From contig JADFXO010000028.1 in the NCBI GenBank assembly GCA_015233485.1, forward strand, positions 1-21,205: 21,205 nucleotides of DNA. Direction: 5' to 3'. Origin of the DNA: Nitrospirota bacterium. GTDB lineage: Bacteria; Nitrospirota; Thermodesulfovibrionia; Thermodesulfovibrionales; Magnetobacteriaceae. The notes beneath the pieces were generated by a model. The model searched no databases, was not told where the DNA came from, and worked only from the letters and a program-made list of their open reading frames with translations. A program made the translations under genes and the position numbers. Position 1 is the first letter of the stretch, and every line of letters starts with the position of its first letter. Below are positions 1 through 6,273 of the stretch, in pieces.

Positions 1-12
1 ATAATAACCGCT

Positions 13-786
13 ATGATAAGGAACACGTTTTCAGTATTGGAAGGAGTAGGGGAAAAGACCGAGAGGAGGCTCTGGCGCCATGGCATTGTCACATGGGACG
101 ACTTTCTGGGCACGGAGACGATTCCATTTATCTCAAGGGAAAAGAAGGAACGTGCCGATGAACGCCTCAAAATGCTCGATAGTGTGCTGCTTAAAAAAAA
201 TCCCTCGCACCTGGCCAGACACATAGTGAGGAAGGAACACTGGCGGGCCTTTGAAATTTTCAGAGATGACGCGGTCGGCCTTGATATAGAGACCAACGGG
301 TATCCAAGTGACAACGGTGGGTATGTTACTGTTGTGGGATTATATGATGGTAAGAACTACAAGTGTTTGATCAGGGGAAGGGATTTAACAGAGGAGAATC
401 TGTCAGAGGCGCTATCGCCGTATAAGTATTTGATAACCTTCTACGGGGCAGTCTTCGATATACCGTTTTTGAGGAGGTGTTACCAGTTTCTCAAGATTGA
501 CATGCCGCAATATGATATATGTCTGGAGTCTAAGAGGCTGGGCTTAAAGGGGGGCTTTAAGTATTTTGAGAAATGTTTTGGAATAAACCGTGACGATGAC
601 ATCGCAGGGATGGACGGCTACGACGCTGTTAAACTCTGGCAGAGGTACAAACGAGGAGACCGCGCATCGCTGGATACACTAATAAAATATAACAGGGAAG
701 ATACCGTAAATTTAATGGCTATCGGGGAAGAGATTTACAATCAACTAAAGAAGGCAACCGGCATTGAGGACTATATTAATGGATAG
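13..786 (+). CDS. YprB-like ribonuclease H-fold exonuclease
   Basis: Predicted DnaQ-like 3'-5' exonuclease of the YprB/RNase H-like family, 257 aa, probably acting on nucleic acid in the cytoplasm. The three acidic exonuclease motifs are visible: GLDIET near residue 90 (motif I), ITFYGAVFDIPFL near residue 140 (motif II) and YNREDTVNL near residue 228 (motif III). The N-terminus (LEGVGEKTERRLWRHGI) resembles a helix-hairpin-helix DNA-binding segment, usual for this family. The ATG at 13 gives the family-typical N-terminus, although the frame stays open to the window edge and no clear Shine-Dalgarno sequence is visible. Its stop overlaps the next gene by 8 bases, so the two are probably co-transcribed and translationally coupled. 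The exact substrate cannot be told from sequence. Confidence 0.85.
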   Translation: MIRNTFSVLEGVGEKTERRLWRHGIVTWDDFLGTETIPFISREKKERADERLKMLDSVLLKKNPSHLARHIVRKEHWRAFEIFRDDAVGLDIETNGYPSDNGGYVTVVGLYDGKNYKCLIRGRDLTEENLSEALSPYKYLITFYGAVFDIPFLRRCYQFLKIDMPQYDICLESKRLGLKGGFKYFEKCFGINRDDDIAGMDGYDAVKLWQRYKRGDRASLDTLIKYNREDTVNLMAIGEEIYNQLKKATGIEDYING

Positions 787-1657
787 TGAGATACTGGGGC
801 AATTCCTGGCCTATCTGGAAGTGGAAAGGGGCCTTTCCCAAAATACCATTGAATCGTATGGACTAGACTTAGAGCAGTTCATTAACTATTTACACTTAAA
901 TAAAAGAAATGAAAAAGAATTCCAACGAGAGGACATCATAAATTACATAGACTATTTGCGGGATAAAGATTACTCCGGGAGTTCAATTTGCAGATTTATC
1001 TCATCGACAAGGGCGTTTTGCAAGTTTCTGCTTATAGAAAGACACAGAGAGGATGACCCGTCTGAGACCGTGCGTCTGCCAAAGAAGTGGGAACACCTTC
1101 CGAAGGCCCTGACGTTTGACGACGTGTTGACAATTCTTACAACGCGGGTGGACACGAAGTTTGTCCTGCGCGATGTAGCGATGCTTGAGCTGATGTACGC
1201 GTCGGGGCTTCGCGTGTCTGAGCTGGTAAACGTGGAGATAGACAAACTTGAGATGGACGCCGGATTTATCAAGGTCATGGGAAAGGGTTCAAAGGAGCGG
1301 CTCGTGCCGGTAAACGATAGGGCGCGGCAGCGTATTAAGACATATCTGAAGGACTTGAGGCCTGCGATCCTCAATAATAAGCACTCCCCCTATCTGTTTC
1401 TGACAAACAGGGCGGAACCGATGACAAGGCAGCGCTTTTGGCAGACAATAAAGGCATATGGGCAAATGGCGGGCGTGGAGCTTTCCCCGCACACGTTAAG
1501 ACACTGTTTTGCCACGCATTTACTTGAGGGCGGGGCAGACTTGCGCTCAATACAAAAGATGCTCGGGCATGTTGACATCTCCACTACCCAGATATATACA
1601 CGCGTATCGACCGAAAAGGTTAGAAAAGAGTACGACAAACACCATCCGAGGGCTTGA
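779..1657 (+). CDS. xerD: Tyrosine recombinase XerC/XerD
   Basis: Site-specific tyrosine recombinase of about 292 aa, the normal XerC/XerD length. The N-terminal SAM-like core-binding domain (roughly residues 1-85) is followed by the catalytic domain with the full set of active residues: Arg in ASGLRVSEL (about 144), Lys in GKGSKERLVP, His-x-x-Arg in HTLRHCFATHLL (about 240), His in LGHVDISTTQ and the nucleophilic Tyr in QIYTRV (about 272). Such enzymes resolve chromosome dimers at dif. I chose the ATG at 779, with GAGGA at 766-770 as its ribosome-binding site, over an in-frame TTG at 764. The setting, between housekeeping genes and not beside a mobile element, favours the chromosomal Xer role over a phage integrase. 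XerC versus XerD cannot be decided. Confidence 0.9.
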   Translation: MDSEILGQFLAYLEVERGLSQNTIESYGLDLEQFINYLHLNKRNEKEFQREDIINYIDYLRDKDYSGSSICRFISSTRAFCKFLLIERHREDDPSETVRLPKKWEHLPKALTFDDVLTILTTRVDTKFVLRDVAMLELMYASGLRVSELVNVEIDKLEMDAGFIKVMGKGSKERLVPVNDRARQRIKTYLKDLRPAILNNKHSPYLFLTNRAEPMTRQRFWQTIKAYGQMAGVELSPHTLRHCFATHLLEGGADLRSIQKMLGHVDISTTQIYTRVSTEKVRKEYDKHHPRA

Positions 1658-1706
1658 CGTCAAGGGCGGTGGCCGGTGATAATACATAGAAAGGAAGGAA
1701 AATCTA

Positions 1707-2459
1707 TTGGCGTTGATACTTGTAACAAACGACGACGGGGTATTATCAGAGGGGCTGATGGCGCTCTTTGAGGCAATGAAAGGGGTTGCCGAGGCGATAA
1801 TCGTAGCCCCCGACAGGGAGAGGAGCGCGACGAGCCATTCTCTGACCATGCACCGCCCCCTGAGAGTGACAGAGGTAAAGGAAAACATCTACGCCATAAA
1901 CGGCACCCCCACGGATTGCGTTACGCTTGGGATTGGGAAAATCCTGAAACGTCCCCCCGATTTAGTGGCCTCCGGCATTAACAAGGGCGGCAACCTCGGC
2001 GACGACATAACATACTCCGGCACAGTGTCTGCCGCCATTGAGGGTACGATTCTTGGAGTTCCATCGTTTGCCATCTCAATGCTGTGGGAAGACGGAGGGT
2101 TTCACTTTGATACGGCCGCGGAGTTTGCCAAAAAGATAGCGAGGAATATCCTTGATAACGGCCTGCCCAGAGATACGCTGTTAAATGTTAATGTACCAAA
2201 TAAGAAAACGCAGTTCATTGAAGGTGTTAAATTCACAAAGCAGGGGAAACGTGTGTACTGCAATTCGATTCAGGAGATGTATGACCCGTGGGGCAAGAAG
2301 CATTTTTGGATAGGCGGGGGCAGCCCGTCGTGGGAGGAGGACGAGAAGACGGATTTCCTCGCGGTTGAGTCAGGGTACATATCCATAACGCCTTTACACC
2401 TTGATTTGACGAACTATGACGCCCTGAACAATATTAAAAATGAGTGGAAAGAACTATAA
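1707..2459 (+). CDS. surE: 5'/3'-nucleotidase SurE
   Basis: Metal-dependent survival protein SurE, a nucleoside 5'/3'-monophosphate phosphatase, 250 aa, of normal length. The signature LVTNDDG at the N-terminus provides the metal-binding Asp pair. APDRERSATSHS, NGTPTDCV and SGINKGGNLGDDITYSGTVSAA complete the conserved active-site loops. The start is a TTG at 1707 with an AAGGAAGG-like Shine-Dalgarno sequence about 8 bases upstream; a second TTG two codons later would give the shorter classical N-terminus. The last 20 bases overlap pcm. The surE-pcm pair is a widely conserved arrangement linked to stationary-phase survival, which supports both assignments. Confidence 0.95.
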   Translation: MALILVTNDDGVLSEGLMALFEAMKGVAEAIIVAPDRERSATSHSLTMHRPLRVTEVKENIYAINGTPTDCVTLGIGKILKRPPDLVASGINKGGNLGDDITYSGTVSAAIEGTILGVPSFAISMLWEDGGFHFDTAAEFAKKIARNILDNGLPRDTLLNVNVPNKKTQFIEGVKFTKQGKRVYCNSIQEMYDPWGKKHFWIGGGSPSWEEDEKTDFLAVESGYISITPLHLDLTNYDALNNIKNEWKEL

Positions 2460-3123
2460 AGTGGAACTTGAAGATATAATGGATAACCTCAGGGAAAAAA
2501 GAGAGGAAATGGTTAATGACCAACTGGTACGTCGCGGCCTTAGGGATTTTAATGTACTGCGGGCGATGCGTGAGACGCCGCGGCATATATTTGCCGGCCC
2601 GTCAAACGCGGACAGGGCCTATGCCGACATGGCGCTTGATATAGGGATGCACCAGACGATTTCGCAGCCCTATATGGTGGCCGTGATGACCGAGCTGCTT
2701 GAGCCGTCCAAGTCTGACAAGGTGCTGGAGATTGGAACTGGCTCAGGGTATCAGTCGGCGGTATTGTCTGAGATGGTTCTAAGGGTCTGTACGGTTGAAC
2801 GAGTTGAATCTCTGGCAGTGGAGGCCAGAAGGAAATTTGCCGGGTTAGGATACAAGAACATTGAAGTAAAAATAGCGGACGGCACGCTTGGCTGGCCGGA
2901 GGAGGCGCCGTTTGATAAGATCATAATAACAGCGGCGGCCCCTGACATCCCCGCGCCGTTAATCGAACAGCTCACGCCGCGAGGTATAATCGTTGCGCCG
3001 GTTGGAGACAGGTACGCGCAATCTCTGCTGAAATTGGTGAAAAACGGCGACAAAATAGGGAAGAGTTATCATGTGCCGTGCGTATTTGTCCCCCTCATAG
3101 GGAAATACGGCTGGGACAGCTGA
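2440..3123 (+). CDS. pcm: Protein-L-isoaspartate O-methyltransferase
   Basis: Repairs isoaspartyl residues in aged proteins by methyl transfer from S-adenosylmethionine; cytosolic. The class I methyltransferase motif I is clear as VLEIGTGSGYQSAVL (about residues 98-112). The preceding HQTISQPYMVAVMTELL and the later GTLGWPEEAPFDKIIITAAAP are family hallmarks. The 227-aa reading from ATG 2440 lies inside the 3' end of surE and lacks an obvious Shine-Dalgarno sequence, consistent with translational coupling. An ATG at 2479, whose product would begin MDNLREKREEMVNDQL, matches the usual Pcm N-terminus better and may be the true start. The downstream gap to the next gene is 50 bases, so the run may continue as one operon. 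Confidence 0.93.
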   Translation: MSGKNYKVELEDIMDNLREKREEMVNDQLVRRGLRDFNVLRAMRETPRHIFAGPSNADRAYADMALDIGMHQTISQPYMVAVMTELLEPSKSDKVLEIGTGSGYQSAVLSEMVLRVCTVERVESLAVEARRKFAGLGYKNIEVKIADGTLGWPEEAPFDKIIITAAAPDIPAPLIEQLTPRGIIVAPVGDRYAQSLLKLVKNGDKIGKSYHVPCVFVPLIGKYGWDS

Positions 3124-3173
3124 AGAGGCCAAATATATATTAATATTAGATTACAATATGTTAGAGGTGTAAA

Positions 3174-4190
3174 ATGAAAGAAGCACTTCTATATGATAAG
3201 CTCCATGACAGTAATGTGGTTTTATGTAGGATGTGCGCCCACAGGTGTAGAATACCTGATGGCAGCCGCGGGAAGTGTGCGGTAAGGGAAAACAGGGGCG
3301 GCATGCTCTATTCGCTGGTTTACGGGCGGCTTTGCGCGTCGAACATTGATCCGATAGAGAAGAAACCGTTGTTTCATTTCCTGCCCGGGTCACATTCTCT
3401 GTCCATTGCGTGTGTGGGGTGTAATTTCACGTGTCTTCACTGCCAGAATTCGTCAATCTCCCAGTTTCCGAAAGGACACGAATTCGATGGACTAACGGGC
3501 GATGCGGTATCCCCGGCACATGTAGTGGAAGGGGCAATACGCGGCGGCTGTAAAAGTATATCTTACACATACACCGAACCGACTATATACATGGAGTATG
3601 CCCTCGACTGTGCAATCATGGCAAAGGAGAAAGGGATAAAAAATGTCTTTGTCAGCAACGGTTACATGACGGCTGAGAGTGCCGGGCTGATAATCCCGTA
3701 CCTCGACGCAGATAATATCGATTTAAAAGGAGACGATGAATTTTATAAGACGGTCTGCGGTGGCCGCGTAAAGCCGGTCAAAGACACGATTATATTAATG
3801 AAAGAGCGCGGGGTATGGGTGGAGGTAACGACCCTGATAATTCCCGGCCTGAACGACTCCGGCGAGACATTAAAATCAATCGCGGGGTTTATCAAGTCAG
3901 TCGATGAGTCAATCCCCTGGCATGTGACAAGTTTTCATCCAATGTATAAAATCCTTGACAGGCCGGCCACACCGGCAGATACCCTCAAAAGGGCATATAG
4001 AATTGGAATTGATGCAGGTCTTAAATATGTCTACGAGGGCAACGTCCCCGGATCAAGCGGTGAGAATACATATTGCCCGTCTTGTAAGGAGCTGCTGATA
4101 GAAAGGTATGGCTTTTCCATCAGCAGGAATTTATTAAAAGAGGGAAAATGCCCTAAGTGCGAGGGTACAATTGACGGCATCTGGCAGTAG
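3174..4190 (+). CDS. amrS: AmmeMemoRadiSam system radical SAM protein
   Basis: Radical SAM enzyme of the pyruvate-formate-lyase-activase-like group (COG1180), 338 aa, matching AmrS of the AmmeMemoRadiSam set. The [4Fe-4S] radical SAM motif is GCNFTCLHCQN (Cx3Cx2C, about residues 83-90). There is an N-terminal cysteine cluster (CRMCAHRC, then GKC, residues 18-37) and a C-terminal zinc-ribbon-like segment (YCPSC, then CPKC). The central IDLKGDDEFYK and VEVTTLIIPGLND are typical of the family. An AGAGGTG ribosome-binding site lies just before ATG 3174. The usual partners AMMECR1 and MEMO are not in the window, so either the system is split or this copy works alone. The product of the reaction is unknown to me. 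Confidence 0.85.
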   Translation: MKEALLYDKLHDSNVVLCRMCAHRCRIPDGSRGKCAVRENRGGMLYSLVYGRLCASNIDPIEKKPLFHFLPGSHSLSIACVGCNFTCLHCQNSSISQFPKGHEFDGLTGDAVSPAHVVEGAIRGGCKSISYTYTEPTIYMEYALDCAIMAKEKGIKNVFVSNGYMTAESAGLIIPYLDADNIDLKGDDEFYKTVCGGRVKPVKDTIILMKERGVWVEVTTLIIPGLNDSGETLKSIAGFIKSVDESIPWHVTSFHPMYKILDRPATPADTLKRAYRIGIDAGLKYVYEGNVPGSSGENTYCPSCKELLIERYGFSISRNLLKEGKCPKCEGTIDGIWQ

Positions 4191-4198
4191 GATAGAGG

Positions 4199-4381
4199 GT
4201 GGACAAAAGCAATTTGGGGTATAAAAGCGAGCGACACATGTTGACAGGTATGGAATGGTCAGTGCGGGGCTCCAATGCTATCATAATCTTTGCGTTGTAC
4301 TTCACTCTCTGGACGGTTGGAAGATTTCTTGGAAAGTCGCGCCGCTTAAATACCCCATTTCTTGACGCAGACCCGGAATAA
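4199..4381 (+). CDS. Possible small membrane protein (doubtful)
   Basis: A 60-codon frame starting with GTG just after amrS. It contains one hydrophobic stretch of about 19 residues (IIIFALYFTLWTVGRFL region) flanked by basic residues, which could be a single transmembrane helix. The only ribosome-binding candidate is GAGGG, which overlaps the start almost directly. The frame also runs over the -35 element of the tRNA-Gly promoter. No family is recognised. It may be a chance ORF in the gap between amrS and the tRNA. Confidence 0.2.
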   Translation: MDKSNLGYKSERHMLTGMEWSVRGSNAIIIFALYFTLWTVGRFLGKSRRLNTPFLDADPE

Positions 4382-4391
4382 GTGTTATACT
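4362..4391 (+). promoter_or_regulatory. Promoter of tRNA-Gly
   Basis: A -35 element TTGACG (4362-4367) and an extended -10 element TGTTATACT (hexamer 4386-4391) are separated by 18 bases. The predicted start, near 4398, lies about 14 bases before the mature tRNA-Gly 5' end. This is a good match to a housekeeping sigma-70-type promoter. Confidence 0.65.
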
Positions 4392-4411
4392 CTCATCTAA
4401 TGGTATCTGCT

Positions 4412-4483
4412 GCGGGCGTAACTCAGTGGTAGAGTGATAGCTTCCCAAGCTATTGGCCGCGGGTTCGAATCCCGTCGCCCGCT
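4412..4483 (+). tRNA. tRNA-Gly (anticodon CCC)
   Basis: A complete cloverleaf can be folded by eye. The acceptor stem GCGGGCG pairs with CGCCCGC, with discriminator T at 4483. The D-arm is ACTC/GAGT with AGTGGTA. The anticodon stem ATAGC/GCTAT carries the loop TTCCCAA, giving anticodon CCC, and the T-arm carries the loop TTCGAAT. The CCA end is not encoded (TCC follows). The isotype Gly follows from the anticodon. Confidence 0.93.
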
Positions 4484-4560
4484 TCCTCAATATCCTTATA
4501 AATAAAGTAGTTACATGGCGAACACCCCTTGAAAACTATCACAAAAGTGTCACCAGAATG

Positions 4561-4578
4561 TTTAGAGCTAGCTCTAAA
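4561..4578. repeat. Perfect 18-bp palindrome
   Basis: TTTAGAGCTAGCTCTAAA reads identically on both strands. It lies about 80 bases beyond tRNA-Gly, at the edge of the accessory patch. It lacks a run of T and has no loop, so it is a poor intrinsic terminator. It could be a protein-binding or recombination site; the role is unknown. Confidence 0.5.
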
Positions 4579-4659
4579 ATGTGTGGAGCTATAAATAGGC
4601 GGCCAATTTGGCAAATCTTATCAGGCGATTTTGCAAAAATTCCTTATTCCGTCAATATC

Positions 4660-4740
4660 CTGACGTTTCGCCTCAACCTTGGGAATTGCACCCCCAACCC
4701 CTCGCAGAACCGGACGTGAACCTCTCAGCTCATCCGGCTC
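4660..4740 (-). mobile_element. Group II intron 3' relic (domain V and degraded domain VI)
   Basis: Reading the minus strand, 4740 to 4707 is exactly 34 nt and folds as a group II intron domain V. The 8-bp lower helix GAGCCGGA/TCCGGTTC contains the catalytic AGC triad. A TG/CG-type bulge follows, then a 5-bp upper helix GAGCT/GGTTC closed by a GAGA (GNRA) tetraloop. The following GGGGTTGGGGGTGCAATTCCC resembles the start of domain VI, but the expected distal strand is degraded. No domains I-III or reverse-transcriptase ORF occur upstream on this strand, so only the tail of the intron survives. Domain V is known to be the most conserved part of these ribozymes, which makes the identification firm. 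The outer limits given are approximate. Confidence 0.8.
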
Positions 4741-4747
4741 CCATTAT

Positions 4748-5193
4748 TCAGCCGTAGGCGCATATCCCATTTCCCATTGTCCAGTTTTTGGGGTCCATTA
4801 TAATTAGATCGTGAATAGCATTTCTTGTTACTGCATTGCTAATAATCTCGCCGGCAAACCATCTTTTCAAATCAGGGTTTCATCATTCCCACGCATAAAG
4901 TAAGCTATCAAATTAGCCGACTCCTTTATTGATCGCAAAAGCTCCATTACTTCATAATTAAATCCGCCTCTCATAAGTATGAACAGTGCCTGCCATGTTT
5001 GAAAAATCTTACCAAAGAGAAAATAACTTGCCGTCAGCTTATTTTGATCAAGAACAATCTCAATGTGTTCCCGTATTTTACGTATATATTGCGATATTTC
5101 ATTAAATACTCTCTCAAGTTTTTCAACTTCTACCGTAATATGTATTTTATCTTTTTCACGTTGTTTGTAAGGTTCATCAGGATCGTTCCTCAA
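4748..5193 (-). pseudogene. Frameshifted hypothetical gene abutting the intron relic
   Basis: The frame from TTG 5193 encodes 108 aa of helical, charged sequence (about GLDQNKLTASYFLFGKIFQ-type helices, ending LRSIKESANLIAYFMRGNDETLI) and stops at 4867. In the neighbouring frame, coding character continues without a break from about 4879 to 4748 as NPDLKRWFAGEIISNAVTRN and onward. One missing base near 4878-4885, beside a short A run on the coding strand, would join them into about 148 residues. The last dozen residues (GNGICAYG) run into the intron relic only 8 bases before domain V, so the true C-terminus was probably replaced. There is no clear Shine-Dalgarno sequence at 5193, so the N-terminus may also be lost. 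I do not recognise the family; an all-helical HEPN-like fold is a guess. Confidence 0.6.
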
Positions 5194-5211
5194 TAAATCA
5201 TTAACACAGGG

Positions 5212-5328
5212 TTACTTCTTCTTGAAATAACTTATACGATTTTTAATAAATTGTTCTGTTTCCAATTTATATGGATTCTTGGCATTGTTATTTGTTTTGT
5301 TATCTGTCTTTGGGTTGCGTTTCTTCAT
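5212..5328 (-). CDS. Small basic hypothetical ORF (38 aa)
   Basis: An ATG-started frame of 38 codons beginning MKKRNPKTDNKTNNN and ending SYFKKK. It is rich in Lys and Asn and AT-rich like the gene downstream, whose frame begins 18 bases after its stop. GGTGG lies 7-11 bases before the ATG and could serve as a weak ribosome-binding site. It might be a true small first gene of a pair or the detached N-terminal part of the broken gene downstream. Nothing in it matches a family I know. Confidence 0.35.
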   Translation of the reverse strand: MKKRNPKTDNKTNNNAKNPYKLETEQFIKNRISYFKKK

Positions 5329-5476
5329 TAGTTAGCCACCTAATCCCGTTATTGTTGTAGTGTACCATTTAGCCTTTCTTTTGGTAAAGCAAGTAATACA
5401 AAACCGGCGGCTGGCCCAGACTTTTTCAGCACCCTATCCAAGAAATCTGACGAAATACGATAGCTTGACGGTGTGC

Positions 5477-5506
5477 TTGCAAGAAAAAAAGGACTGGGGT
5501 TATAAG
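5477..5506 (+). promoter_or_regulatory. Candidate promoter of the antitoxin/PIN-toxin pair
   Basis: A -35-like TTGCAA (5477-5482) and a -10-like TATAAG (5501-5506), 18 bases apart, lie about 50 bases before the antitoxin start. The match is moderate. A second -10-like TATGAT follows at 5514-5519 without a good -35. The 230-base gap from 5329 to 5556 holds nothing else I can support. Confidence 0.35.
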
Positions 5507-5556
5507 AATATAGTATGATAGTACATGATGAGTAAGGTATTCAGAGGGAGGAGCCT

Positions 5557-5793
5557 ATGCTGACAATGAGGATTCAGTGCAATGTACCGCACGATAGGAC
5601 AATTACCCTAAAACTGCCGGATCAGGTAGAACCTGGTCAGCATGAACTGGTACTGGTTGTAGATAAAACAGGACATGAGGAAGATATTGTTACCAACGCC
5701 GAAAAGCTGATGCAACTCTCAGGTGCAGTGCCGGCATTCTCAGGTGTTGATGGCGTAAAATATCAGCGCTCACTCAGAGATGAATGGTCATAG
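5557..5793 (+). CDS. Antitoxin-like partner of PIN-domain toxin
   Basis: A 78-aa protein with a strong GAGGGAGG ribosome-binding site before ATG 5557. It begins with two beta-strand-like stretches (RTITLKLPDQVEPGQHELVLVVD), followed by a charged tail containing an FSGVDG-type segment. Its position immediately before, and overlapping by 14 bases, a PIN-domain gene is the standard antitoxin-toxin order. The length and layout fit small VapB-type antitoxins: an N-terminal DNA-binding or dimerisation part and a C-terminal toxin-wrapping tail. The family is not identified by a specific motif. It would be expected to neutralise the toxin and repress the shared promoter. Confidence 0.6.
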   Translation: MLTMRIQCNVPHDRTITLKLPDQVEPGQHELVLVVDKTGHEEDIVTNAEKLMQLSGAVPAFSGVDGVKYQRSLRDEWS

Positions 5794-6197
5794 GTTTTTG
5801 CTGGATACCAATGCTGTCATCTACCTGATAGGTGGCAGCGTGGCCACAAATACATTGCCTGACGGAGAATATGGGTTGTCGGTCATTACTGAAATAGAAC
5901 TGCTGTCGTTTCCTTCGCTTACGATTGATGAGGAGAAAGCCATCCTCACCTTTATAGATTCTGTAAAACGGCTGCCGTTGAGCGATGCTGTATGTACGCG
6001 ACGGCACGATTGGACTGAGAAGAAGAGCCGGGCTGAAATTACCGGACGCTGTAATAGCGGCCACTGCCCTGCAATGGGGGGCAGTATTGCTTACTAATGA
6101 CAGTCGTATGGCCGATATTCATGGCCTCAAAACACAGACATTGGTACTTCGGAGTACCGAAGCCGCCAACGGGCGGCAGCCCAAATTCAGGGGATAA
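5780..6197 (+). pseudogene. VapC-like PIN-domain toxin, frameshifted
   Basis: PIN-domain ribonuclease toxin split between two frames. Frame one, from ATG 5780, gives HRFLLDTNAVIYLIGG with the first catalytic Asp, then SVITEIELLSFPSL with the conserved Glu. From about 5985-6016 the reading moves +1 into a frame giving TIGLRRRAGLKLPDAVIAATAL (the third acidic residue) and AVLLTNDSRM (the last Asp), ending at 6197. Removing one base, for example a C in the CGGCACG stretch at about 6002-6008, restores a 138-aa protein of normal VapC length with all four acidic positions. As written, translation ends at 6097 and the catalytic C-terminal half is lost. Real decay, sequencing error and recoding cannot be separated here. 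Confidence 0.8.
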
Positions 6198-6217
6198 TCC
6201 TTTTACTTCTATAAATT

Positions 6218-6251
6218 AAAGGGACACGGCCTCAATCGGCCGTGTCCCTTT
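6218..6251. terminator. Bidirectional intrinsic terminator
   Basis: A perfect 14-bp stem, AAAGGGACACGGCC (6218-6231) with GGCCGTGTCCCTTT (6238-6251), closes a six-base loop. T or A tracts flank it on both sides. It sits between the convergent PIN-toxin gene and nifJ and can serve both. Confidence 0.85.
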
Positions 6252-6273
6252 GTAATAGTTAATAGTATATTAG

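Noticed and set aside
764..778. TTG 764 as the start of the recombinase
   Set aside because: The ATG at 779 has a well-placed GAGGA. The TTG would lie on top of that site.
4453..4719. 88-codon ORF running out of tRNA-Gly
   Set aside because: It begins within the tRNA and crosses the intron relic antisense. The residues reflect tRNA and ribozyme sequence.
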